From: Frigoribacterium sp. Leaf415
Lineage (GTDB): Bacteria > Actinomycetota > Actinomycetes > Actinomycetales > Microbacteriaceae
Assembly: GCF_001424645.1 (NCBI RefSeq)
Contig: NZ_LMQR01000001.1
Span: forward strand, 861,301-925,300
Length of the DNA: 64,000 nucleotides
Reading direction: 5' to 3'
In this document: piece after piece, positions 55,426 to 64,000 of the stretch
Layout: each line of letters opens with the position of its first letter
How positions within the stretch are numbered: position 1 is the stretch's first letter
Notes under the pieces: model-generated
Seen by the model: only the letters and a program-made list of their open reading frames with translations
Databases searched by the model: none
Told to the model about the DNA's origin: nothing
Position numbers and translations under genes: made by a program

Positions 55426-56577
55426 ATGCCCCAGCTCGCGCCCCACATGACCACCGTGCCCGCGTCCGGAATCCGTCGGGTGTTCGAGCTGGCGGCCCAG
55501 CTGGACGGCGTCGACATGCTCGTGGTGGGCGAGCCCGACGTGCCCGTCGCCCGCCACATCGCCGACGCCGCGCGCCGCGCCTGGGCCGACGACCGCACCG
55601 ACTACACGCCGAACGGTGGCATCCCCGCCCTGCGCGAGGCGCTCGTGGCCAAGCTCGCCCGCGAGAACGACGTGCACGTGGACCTCGAGCAGGTCTGGGT
55701 CACCGTCGGCGGGACGCAGGCCCTGCACCAGACGATGGGACTGCTGCTCGCGGCGGGTGACGAGGTCCTCGTGCCGGACCCCGGCTACACGACCTTCACG
55801 ATGAACGCCCACATGCTCGACGCCGTGCCCGTGCCGTACACGCTGGCGCCCGACCTCGACTTCCACCCCGACCTCGACGAGCTCGAGAACCTCGTGGGGG
55901 ACCGCACCCGCGCCCTGATCGTCAACAGCCCGTCGAACCCGCTCGGCGTCGTCTACCCCGAAGAGACGCTGCAGCGCCTGCTGGACTTCGCCCGCCGACA
56001 CGACCTCTGGGTGATCAGCGACGAGGTCTACGAGTACTTCACCTACGGGCCGAAGCACGTCAGCCTCGCCTCGCTCGACACCGACGACCGCGTGTTCAGC
56101 GTCTTCTCGATGAGCAAGACCTACGCCATGACGGGCGTTCGGGTCGGCTACCTCGTGACGCCGAAGGGCCTCGCCGAGACGATGCGCACGGTCCAGGAAG
56201 CGGCCATCAGCTGCGTCGCCGAGCCCGACCAGCACGCCGCCCTCGCCGCCGTCACGGGGGATCACCAGCCCGTGGCCGACGCCCGCGAGCACTACCGGAG
56301 CAACCTCGACCTCGCCACGGCGCTGCTCGCCGAGCGGGGCATCCGGTACCTCGAGCCCAGCGGCGCCTTCTACCTCTGGATCGACGTGAGCCACGCCTCG
56401 CAGGGCGACGTCGCGGGATGGGCCGAGCGGTTCCTGCTGTCGGAGCGCGTCGCGGTCGCTCCGGGCAGCGCGTTCGGCCGCAGCGGCGAGGGGTGGATCC
56501 GTGTGTGCCTCGCGTCGTCGCCCGAGGTGATCACCCGCGGTCTCGGCAAACTGCCCGCGCCGGGCGACCCCCGCTGA
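55426..56577 (+). CDS. class I/II pyridoxal phosphate aminotransferase
   Basis: A 383-aa fold-type I aminotransferase (AspC/AAT superfamily). It has the substrate-side [28 protein letters not shown], the conserved [20 protein letters not shown], and the PLP lysine Lys231 in [15 protein letters not shown], then WIRVCLASS with the substrate-carboxylate arginine. The amino donor and acceptor cannot be told. It stands alone between rpsT and a small membrane-protein gene. Confidence 0.93.
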   Translation: MPQLAPHMTTVPASGIRRVFELAAQLDGVDMLVVGEPDVPVARHIADAARRAWADDRTDYTPNGGIPALREALVAKLARENDVHVDLEQVWVTVGGTQALHQTMGLLLAAGDEVLVPDPGYTTFTMNAHMLDAVPVPYTLAPDLDFHPDLDELENLVGDRTRALIVNSPSNPLGVVYPEETLQRLLDFARRHDLWVISDEVYEYFTYGPKHVSLASLDTDDRVFSVFSMSKTYAMTGVRVGYLVTPKGLAETMRTVQEAAISCVAEPDQHAALAAVTGDHQPVADAREHYRSNLDLATALLAERGIRYLEPSGAFYLWIDVSHASQGDVAGWAERFLLSERVAVAPGSAFGRSGEGWIRVCLASSPEVITRGLGKLPAPGDPR

Positions 56578-56619
56578 GATCCGGGGGTCAGCCCCCTGGG
56601 GTCGCTCCGAGGGGCTTCC

Positions 56620-56625
56620 TAGGCT
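56620..56625 (+). promoter_or_regulatory. -10-like box, leaderless arrangement
   Basis: TAGGCT ends 6 nt before ATG 56632 of the DUF4190 gene. Confidence 0.4.
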
Positions 56626-56631
56626 CGGAAC

Positions 56632-56940
56632 ATGACGAACCAACCCGTACACACCACCGTCTCCGCCCCCACCAGCGGCGTCCGCTCGCCCCTCGCCGTC
56701 TGGAGCCTCGTCCTCGGCCTCGCCTCGATCGGCTTCGGCTTCACCTTCGTCGTCCCGATCGCCGGCCTCGTCCTCGGCATCCTGTCCCGCCGCCGTGAGC
56801 CCGAGGGTCGCACCATGGCGCTCGTCGGCATCATCTCGTCCGCCGTCATGCTCGTGGGTACGCTGATCGCCCTGTTCATCGGCCTGGCCGTCGTCGGCGG
56901 CGCGGGCGTCATCGCGCTCCTCCCCGGCACCGCCGCCTGA
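56632..56940 (+). CDS. DUF4190 domain membrane protein
   Basis: A 102-aa protein with a short N-terminal tail and two hydrophobic hairpins: PLAVWSLVLGLASIGFGFTFVVPIAGLVLGILSRRR (residues about 19-54) and TMALVGIISSAVMLVGTLIALFIGLAVVG (about 61-89). This twin-hairpin pattern is DUF4190. Function is unknown; such proteins are common in actinobacteria. Confidence 0.85.
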   Translation: MTNQPVHTTVSAPTSGVRSPLAVWSLVLGLASIGFGFTFVVPIAGLVLGILSRRREPEGRTMALVGIISSAVMLVGTLIALFIGLAVVGGAGVIALLPGTAA

Positions 56941-57051
56941 CCCGCGGCCCCGGCACCTCCGCCTGACCCGCGGCCCCGGCTCCGTCCTGACCCGCCGGCC
57001 CCGTCCCCCGTCCCCCGTCCCGCGGCCCGACCCCCGACCCCCGCCTCCCGC

Positions 57052-57139
57052 GTCGGCAACTCCTGGCTGCCGTCACACGTGCGCTGTGAGTGCCGCGAAG
57101 CCCGGCCCGCCCCGCGGCACCAGCCAGGAATTGCCCGCA
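57052..57139. repeat. 86-bp-type palindromic element, copy upstream of lepA (a)
   Basis: Begins GTCGGCAACTCCTGGCTG and ends CAGCCAGGAATTGCCC. The right end carries a one-base insertion, so its exact limit is unclear. It lies in the 434-bp gap between the DUF4190 gene and lepA; the part before it is a C-rich run with TGACCCGCGGCCCCGGC repeats and no gene. Confidence 0.7.
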
Positions 57140-57197
57140 CCGACCCTCACGCCGTCCGGTGGTGCCCCGAGCGCACGGCATCCGTCCCGGGCCGGGT

Positions 57198-57283
57198 GTC
57201 GGCAACTCCTGCCTGCTGTCGCGGCACGAGCGGCGGACCGGGGAGGCGCGGTGCCGTCCGCGGCACCGGGCAGCAGTTGCCGA
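57198..57283. repeat. 86-bp imperfect palindromic element, copy upstream of lepA (b)
   Basis: Begins GTCGGCAACTCCTGCC and ends GGGCAGCAGTTGCCGAC. Its centre includes one copy of the dispersed GGAGGCGCGG motif (57242-57251). It ends 92 bp before lepA. Confidence 0.78.
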
Positions 57284-57374
57284 CGGGCGGGCCCCGCGCG
57301 GCCCGACGCCCGATCCGTCGCCCGGGCGTGGGAGAATCGTGCGGTACCCCCGCCCACCACCCCCAGAGGATCGT

Positions 57375-59225
<1,851 letters not shown>

Positions 59226-59230
59226 GGCGC

Positions 59231-60004
59231 ATGCGTCGAGCCACCCACACCGAGACCCGCACGACCTACGGCGAGGTCGGGGCGACGCAGGCCCCCGACC
59301 TCATGCAGTACCCGCCGAAGGGCTTCAAGCCGGCCGAGTACCGGGCCCGCGTCGGCCACGGCGACGCCCGTTTCGCCGCGGCCTGGATCGCCACGATGAC
59401 GTGGCAGATCCAGGAGCGCAGCGGCATCCGCGTCCGGGTCGACAGCGTGCCGCCGGCCGACGAGAGCGAGTACACGCCCGTCCAGTTCGACGAGCACGGG
59501 CAACCGGTCGACGCGGCCGAGTGGGCGACCGCTCGCGACGAGTCGCGGTACTCGCCCGACGGCACGCCCCTCCTCACGGCGGGCACGACGGCCACGCTCA
59601 GCATCGAGGCCTACGGGCGCACGGTCGAGGCGCCGGTCCGCGTCGTCTACGTCATCGACGAACCGAAGCGCAAGGGCTTCGCGTACGGAACCCTCGACGG
59701 CCACCCCGAGAGCGGCGAGGAGTCCTGGATCGTCGACCAGACCGACGACGGTTCGGTCTGGCTCTCCATCCGGTCGTTCTCGAAGCCGTCGAGCGCGAAG
59801 TGGCGCCTCGTGGCCCCCTTCCTGCGGCGCACGCAGGCGCAGTACACGAAGCGGTACCTGCGGGCCCTGAGCCTCAACGACAAGGGCGAGCAGACCGACG
59901 AGGTCGTCGTCGTGGAAGACACCGAGGCCGGGGTCGGCGATCCCCGCGGTGACGACCGGCCCCCGACCGGCCCGCGCGGCGACGCCTCGGGAACCGGCGC
60001 CTGA
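59231..60004 (+). CDS. DUF1990 family protein
   Basis: A 257-aa protein with the DUF1990 (UPF0548) pattern: TYGEVGATQAPDLMQYPPKGF at the N-terminus, RVVYVIDEPKRKGFAYGTLDGHPESGEE and SFSKPSSAKWRLVAPFLRRTQAQYTKRYLRAL. Function is unknown; in Microbacteriaceae it lies between lepA and hemW, as here. It is 5 bp after lepA and its stop is 2 bp before hemW, so all three are co-transcribed. The last about 40 residues are a disordered, acidic Gly/Pro tail. Confidence 0.87.
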   Translation: MRRATHTETRTTYGEVGATQAPDLMQYPPKGFKPAEYRARVGHGDARFAAAWIATMTWQIQERSGIRVRVDSVPPADESEYTPVQFDEHGQPVDAAEWATARDESRYSPDGTPLLTAGTTATLSIEAYGRTVEAPVRVVYVIDEPKRKGFAYGTLDGHPESGEESWIVDQTDDGSVWLSIRSFSKPSSAKWRLVAPFLRRTQAQYTKRYLRALSLNDKGEQTDEVVVVEDTEAGVGDPRGDDRPPTGPRGDASGTGA

Positions 60005-60006
60005 CG

Positions 60007-61233
60007 GTGCCCGGAGCCCTTCCCCTCGGCGATCCCGCCCCCGTCGACGGACACCTGCCCGAGACCGTCGCGGTCGGCGCGGACGACCGCAACTTCGGGG
60101 TCTACCTGCACGTCCCGTTCTGCCGTGTGCGCTGCGGGTACTGCGACTTCAACACGTACACGGGCGACGAACTGCGGGGCGCACGCCGGGACGACTACGC
60201 CGGGCAGGCCGTCGCCGAGATCGAGCTCGGGGGCCGGGTGCTGCGCGAGGCGGGTCTGCCGCCGCGCCGCGCCTCCTCGGTGTTCTTCGGCGGGGGCACC
60301 CCGACGATGCTGCCCTCGGGCGACCTCACGTCGATGCTGCACGCGATGGTCGACACCTGGGGTCTCGAGCCCGGCGCCGAGGTGACGACCGAGGCGAACC
60401 CCGACTCGGTCGACGCCGCGTACCTGCAGCAGCTCGCCGACGCCGGGTTCACGCGCGTCAGCTTCGGCATGCAGTCGGCCGTGCCGAGCGTGCTCGCCAC
60501 CCTCGAGCGCACGCACGATCCCGAGCGCATCCCGTTCGTGGTGCGCTGGGCGCGCGACGCCGGGCTCGACGTCAGCCTCGACCTCATCTACGGCACGCCC
60601 GGCGAGACCCTCGACGACTGGAGGCGTTCGCTCGACGTCGCCCTCGAGCAGCAGCCCGACCACCTCTCGGCCTACTCGCTGATCGTCGAGGACGGCACGA
60701 AGCTCGCCCGTCAGATCAAGCGTGGCGAGGTCCCGATGCCCGACGACGACACCGCGGCCGACATGTACGAGATCGCGGACGACCGGCTCGCCGCGGCGGG
60801 GTACGACTGGTACGAGGTCAGCAACTGGTCCCGTGGCGTCGAGCACCGCTCCCGACACAACCTGGCCTACTGGCAGGGCCACGACTGGTGGGGCGTCGGC
60901 CCGGGCGCGCACAGCCACGTCGGCGGCGTCCGCTGGTGGAACGTCAAACACCCGGCCGCCTACCAGCAGCGCATGGCCGCGGGTGAGTCGCCGGCCGCCG
61001 GACGCGAGACCCTCGACGACGAGACACGACGGGTCGAGCGCGTCCTGCTCGGGGTGCGCATCCGCGAGGGGCTGCCGACCTCCGAGCTCGACGACGACGG
61101 GCGCCAGGCGGTCGCCGGCCTCATCGCCGACGGCTGGGTCGAGGGGCGCCCGGCCCTGCAGGGCCGCGTGGTGCTCACTCGCGAGGGTCGCCTGATGGCC
61201 GACGCCGTCGTGCGGCGCCTGCTGCCCGACTGA
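60007..61233 (+). CDS. hemW: radical SAM haem chaperone HemW
   Basis: A 408-aa radical SAM protein. The [4Fe-4S] cysteines are Cys39, Cys43 and Cys46 in HVPFCRVRCGYCDF, followed by VFFGGGTPTMLP, TEANPDSV, SFGMQSAVPSVLATLERTHD and SLDLIYGTPGET. HemW was once called an oxygen-independent coproporphyrinogen oxidase but delivers haem to target proteins; the single third Cys (lacking CxxxCxxC-x-C) fits HemW. GTG 60007 is used. Confidence 0.94.
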   Translation: MPGALPLGDPAPVDGHLPETVAVGADDRNFGVYLHVPFCRVRCGYCDFNTYTGDELRGARRDDYAGQAVAEIELGGRVLREAGLPPRRASSVFFGGGTPTMLPSGDLTSMLHAMVDTWGLEPGAEVTTEANPDSVDAAYLQQLADAGFTRVSFGMQSAVPSVLATLERTHDPERIPFVVRWARDAGLDVSLDLIYGTPGETLDDWRRSLDVALEQQPDHLSAYSLIVEDGTKLARQIKRGEVPMPDDDTAADMYEIADDRLAAAGYDWYEVSNWSRGVEHRSRHNLAYWQGHDWWGVGPGAHSHVGGVRWWNVKHPAAYQQRMAAGESPAAGRETLDDETRRVERVLLGVRIREGLPTSELDDDGRQAVAGLIADGWVEGRPALQGRVVLTREGRLMADAVVRRLLPD

Positions 61234-61236
61234 CCG

Positions 61237-61282
61237 CGCGCCCTCCTCCTGCGCTTCGCGCACGGCGGACCGAGGAGGCGCG
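61237..61282 (+). terminator. imperfect hairpin after hemW formed by an inverted pair of the dispersed motif
   Basis: CGCGCCCTCCTC (61237-61248, one extra C against the motif) directly after the TGA can pair with GAGGAGGCGCG (61272-61282). A further direct copy lies at 61295-61305. Confidence 0.5.
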
Positions 61283-61356
61283 GGCCGGGAACGCAGGAGG
61301 CGCGGCTCCCGGGGGAGTCGCGCCTCGCGTCGTGCCCGTGCGGGCCGGTCGACCGT

Positions 61357-61830
61357 CTACTTGATGAACTCGATGGTCAGCGGGTACTTGTACCACTGGC
61401 CCTTGTTGGCGGCGACGGCGGCGATGATCGAGAAGATGACGACGAGGATGCCGGCGACGAGTGCGAGCACGCCTCCGATGACGATGACCGTCAGGATCGC
61501 CGAGATCACGTAGACGATGGCCATGGTGATCTGGAAGTTCAGCGCGGTCTTGGTGTGCTCCCGGATGAACGGGCCGCGGTCCTTCAGCACGAGGTAGCCG
61601 ACAAGGGCCGGGACGAACGCGAAGATGATGCCGCCGAGGTGGATGAGCGTGGCCCAGAGCTTCTCGTCCTCGGGGCGCATCGGCTGGACGGGCTGCGGCT
61701 GGTAGCCGGGCTGCTGGCCGTAGCCGGCGCCGGGCTGCTGGCCCTGCCCGTAGGGCTGGCCGGGCTGCCCGTTCTGGCCGGGTCGACCGTTCTGCGGGCC
61801 GTTCGGCTGGGCGGGAGGGGTCTCGGTCAT
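61357..61830 (-). CDS. DUF4870 domain membrane protein
   Basis: A 157-aa protein with a Gln/Gly/Pro-rich N-terminus (repeats of GQPGQ and GYGQQPGYQPQ) and a DUF4870 domain: LWATLIHLGGIIFAFVPALVGYLVLKDRGPFIREHTKTALNFQITMAIVYVISA, then a second hydrophobic hairpin, ending KYPLTIEFIK. Function is unknown; the disordered N-terminus faces the cytosol by prediction. It is divergent from hrcA. Confidence 0.87.
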   Translation of the reverse strand: MTETPPAQPNGPQNGRPGQNGQPGQPYGQGQQPGAGYGQQPGYQPQPVQPMRPEDEKLWATLIHLGGIIFAFVPALVGYLVLKDRGPFIREHTKTALNFQITMAIVYVISAILTVIVIGGVLALVAGILVVIFSIIAAVAANKGQWYKYPLTIEFIK

Positions 61831-61926
61831 GGCTGCACCTGTTCGTGAGTGTCCTGCGGATGTCCCCGCCACCCTAGGGCAGCCGGGCGCGGCGCGAGTA
61901 GGCCTCGCGACGGAGGTGTCGTACGA

Positions 61927-61953
61927 TTGGCAGTCCGGCACGTCGAGTGCCAG
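61927..61953. promoter_or_regulatory. CIRCE operator (HrcA binding site)
   Basis: TTGGCAGTC, nine bases, GAGTGCCAG: each arm matches the CIRCE arms (TTAGCACTC / GAGTGCTAA) in 7 of 9 positions with the standard 9-bp spacing. A TACGAT -10-like box (61922-61927) abuts it, so HrcA would block hrcA-dnaJ transcription until heat stress. Confidence 0.85.
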
Positions 61954-62010
61954 GCCCGGTCGCCCGGCGTGCGGACGACCCGGGGGGCGTCGAGCGAAGA
62001 GAGGTGCGTC

Positions 62011-63033
62011 ATGGTCTCCGAACGCGGTCTCGAAGTGCTGCGCGTCATCGTGCACGACTACGTCGCGTCCCGCGAGCCGGTGGGGTCGAAGTCCATCGTC
62101 GAGCGACACCAGTTCGGCGTCTCGGCGGCGACGATCCGCAACGACATGGCGCTGCTCGAAGAAGAAGAGCTCATCGCGGCCCCGCACACCTCGTCGGGTC
62201 GCGTGCCGACCGACAAGGGCTACCGGCTCTTCGTCAACCAGCTCGCCGACCTGCGACCGCTCAGCGCCGCCCAGCGTCAGGCCATCGAGACCTTCCTCGG
62301 CGACTCCACCGACCTCGACGAGGTGCTGGGGCGGACGGTCCGACTGTTGTCGCAGCTCACCAACCAGGTGGCGCTGGTGCAGTACCCCACTTTCTCCCGG
62401 GCCCGCGTGCGTCACGTCGAGCTGGTCAGCCTGGGCGACGGCCGCGTCATGACGGTGCTCATCACCGACAGCGGCCAGGTCGAACAGCGGGTCGTCGACA
62501 TCCGCACCGCCGTCGACGAGTCCTTCCTGTCCGAGTTGCGGGCCGCCATCAACGCCGCGGTCGGCGGACGACCCCTGGGCGAGGCCTCCACGGCCCTCAC
62601 CGACCTGCCGACGCGCTTCCGCCCCGACCTCGCCGCGGTCGTCGGCGTCGTCGTCGCGAGCCTCACCGAGCAGATCGCCGCCGGACGCCAGGACCGCCTC
62701 GTCATGGCCGGTGCGGCGAACCTGGTGCGCACGGGCGACGACTTCAGCGGCGACCTCTTCCCGGTGCTCGAGGCGATCGAAGAGCAGGTCGCCCTGCTGC
62801 GGTTGTTCGGCGAGATGCAACTCGACGCCGTCGACGTGGCCGCGAGCATCGGGCGCGAGAACGCCTCGTTCGGGTTGTCGCAGGCGTCGGTGCTGGCCAG
62901 CGGGTACTCGACCCAGGGCAGCGAGATCGCGAGACTCGGCGTCCTCGGGCCCATGCGCATGGACTACTCGACCAACATGGCGGCGGTGCGTGCCGTCGCC
63001 CGCTACCTGTCGTCGCTGCTCGCCGAGCGGTAG
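62011..63033 (+). CDS. hrcA: heat-inducible transcription repressor HrcA
   Basis: A 340-aa repressor with an N-terminal winged helix ([29 protein letters not shown] then [19 protein letters not shown] and [15 protein letters not shown]), followed by the GAF-like and inserted dimerisation domains. It binds CIRCE and represses chaperone genes. ATG 62011 is preceded by AGAGAGG; the frame upstream would run through the CIRCE site and is not used. dnaJ follows by about 110 bp, the usual hrcA-dnaJ order. Confidence 0.96.
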   Translation: MVSERGLEVLRVIVHDYVASREPVGSKSIVERHQFGVSAATIRNDMALLEEEELIAAPHTSSGRVPTDKGYRLFVNQLADLRPLSAAQRQAIETFLGDSTDLDEVLGRTVRLLSQLTNQVALVQYPTFSRARVRHVELVSLGDGRVMTVLITDSGQVEQRVVDIRTAVDESFLSELRAAINAAVGGRPLGEASTALTDLPTRFRPDLAAVVGVVVASLTEQIAAGRQDRLVMAGAANLVRTGDDFSGDLFPVLEAIEEQVALLRLFGEMQLDAVDVAASIGRENASFGLSQASVLASGYSTQGSEIARLGVLGPMRMDYSTNMAAVRAVARYLSSLLAER

Positions 63034-63142
63034 CCGACGCCGACGGCCCCGGCCGTCCCACGACCCCCATCCCCGTCCCGGTCCGCCGGGCCCGGCCCCG
63101 CCGGGAAGACCACCACACCACACCAGAGGCAGACGAGAACCA

Positions 63143-64000
63143 GTGGCAGATCATTACGACGTCCTCGGAGTCGACCGTCAGGCGACCCCGGAAGAGATCA
63201 AGAAGGCGTACCGCAAGCTCGCCCGCGAGCTGCACCCCGACGTCAACCCCAGCCCCGAGGCGTCCGAACGCTTCAAGGACGTCACGCACGCCTACGACGT
63301 GCTCAGCGACCCGCAGCAGCGTGAACGCTACGACCTCGGCCCGCAGCCCGGTTTCGGCGGCGGCGGGGGAGGCGGGGCCGCCGGCTTCGGCGACATCTTC
63401 GACGCGTTCTTCGGCGGCGGCGGCGGCCAGGGTCAGCGCCAGGGCCCGCGGTCGCGACGCGAGCGTGGGCAGGACGCCCTGCTGCGCCTCGAGGTCGACC
63501 TCGAGGACATCGTCTTCGGCACCCAGCGCGACATCGAGGTCGACACGGCCGTCCTCTGCGACACGTGCAGCGGCTCGTGCTGCGCACCCGGCACCTCGCC
63601 GCAGACCTGCGACATCTGCGGTGGCTCCGGCCAGATCCAGCGCACCGTGCGCTCCCTGCTCGGCAACGTCATGACGTCGAGCCCGTGCGGCACCTGCCGG
63701 GGCTACGGCACCGTCATCCCGAACCCCTGCCCGACCTGCCAGGGGCAGGGCCGCGTGCGGGCCCGTCGCTCGATCCCCATCGACATCCCCGCGGGCGTCG
63801 ACACGGGCCTCAGGCTCCAACTGCCCGGTCAGGGCGAGGTCGGCCAGGCCGGCGGCCCGAACGGCGACCTCTACCTCGAGGTCAAGGTGCGGCACCACGA
63901 CACGTACAGCCGCAACGGCGACGACCTGCTGGCGACGCTCGAGGTACAGATGGCCGACGCCATCCTCGGCACGTCGACGACGCTCACCGGGCTCGACGGC
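63143..64000 (+). CDS. dnaJ: molecular chaperone DnaJ (5' part; continues past the window)
   Basis: A co-chaperone for DnaK. GTG 63143 begins [35 protein letters not shown], with HPD at residues 31-33; a Gly-rich linker ([15 protein letters not shown]) follows, then the zinc region with CDTC, CDIC, CGTC and CPTC pairs. The first zinc motif reads CDTCSGSCC rather than CxxCxGxG. The frame stays open to the window end after 286 codons; about 85 more residues are expected. The neighbour hrcA makes this the second, HrcA-linked DnaJ of actinobacteria. Confidence 0.95.
   Translation, partial: MADHYDVLGVDRQATPEEIKKAYRKLARELHPDVNPSPEASERFKDVTHAYDVLSDPQQRERYDLGPQPGFGGGGGGGAAGFGDIFDAFFGGGGGQGQRQGPRSRRERGQDALLRLEVDLEDIVFGTQRDIEVDTAVLCDTCSGSCCAPGTSPQTCDICGGSGQIQRTVRSLLGNVMTSSPCGTCRGYGTVIPNPCPTCQGQGRVRARRSIPIDIPAGVDTGLRLQLPGQGEVGQAGGPNGDLYLEVKVRHHDTYSRNGDDLLATLEVQMADAILGTSTTLTGLDG

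Overview
The window is GC-rich (about 70%), single-species bacterial chromosome. Gene content and order (truB-ribF; lepA-DUF1990-hemW-DUF4870-hrcA-dnaJ; leuS-comEA-comEC-holA-rpsT; rplU-rpmA; cydABDC), many GTG starts, actinobacterial LexA boxes and a MpaB/DUF2236 protein all point to an actinobacterium of the Microbacteriaceae (Curtobacterium/Frigoribacterium-like; genus is inference). No rRNA, tRNA, CRISPR array, insertion sequence or prophage was seen. Most of the window is ordinary core chromosome; the unusual signals are small DNA repeats and one gene fusion.

Layout. 0.1-9.8 kb: truB, two small membrane proteins, ribF, then convergent deoC; an SDR-DUF2867 protein, an SGNH hydrolase, a Stealth-type sugar-phosphate transferase, a Nudix hydrolase and a MpaB-like protein. 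9.8-10.4 kb: a non-coding block of inverted repeats. 10.4-21.2 kb: phosphodiesterase, zinc alcohol dehydrogenase, rplU-rpmA, an acetaldehyde-type dehydrogenase with DUF779 partner and GAF-domain regulator, a TetR/SDR divergent pair with clear operators, a DksA-like zinc finger protein and a GST. 21.3-34.6 kb: SOS-linked genes (dnaE2 and DUF6504, each with a LexA box; an SRAP/HMCES protein), FUSC exporter, a G6PDH-like dehydrogenase, GH15 trehalase/glucoamylase, pnuC, a hipBA toxin-antitoxin module and an App1-like phosphatase. 34.6-45.4 kb: TetR, a four-gene osmoprotectant (OpuC/ProU-type) ABC transporter with 4-nt GTGA overlaps, DedA, and cytochrome bd with its assembly exporter (cydABDC). 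45.5-64 kb: pabC/pabB divergent pair, leuS, comEA, comEC, holA, rpsT, an aminotransferase, lepA, hemW, hrcA (with a CIRCE operator) and the 5' part of dnaJ.

The points most worth attention are: (1) a 10-15 bp word, core GGAGGCGCGG, present 29 times on both strands, often right at stop codons and twice as inverted pairs that form terminators, with a distribution resembling DNA uptake sequences; (2) a family of about 86-bp imperfect palindromes with conserved GTCGGCAAYTCCTG termini (REPIN/MITE-like), two copies of which provide the stop codons of neighbouring genes; (3) comEC and holA joined in one uninterrupted reading frame; (4) a scattered SOS set without imuA/imuB nearby; and (5) frequent leaderless promoters, with a TANNNT box 6-7 nt before the start codon.
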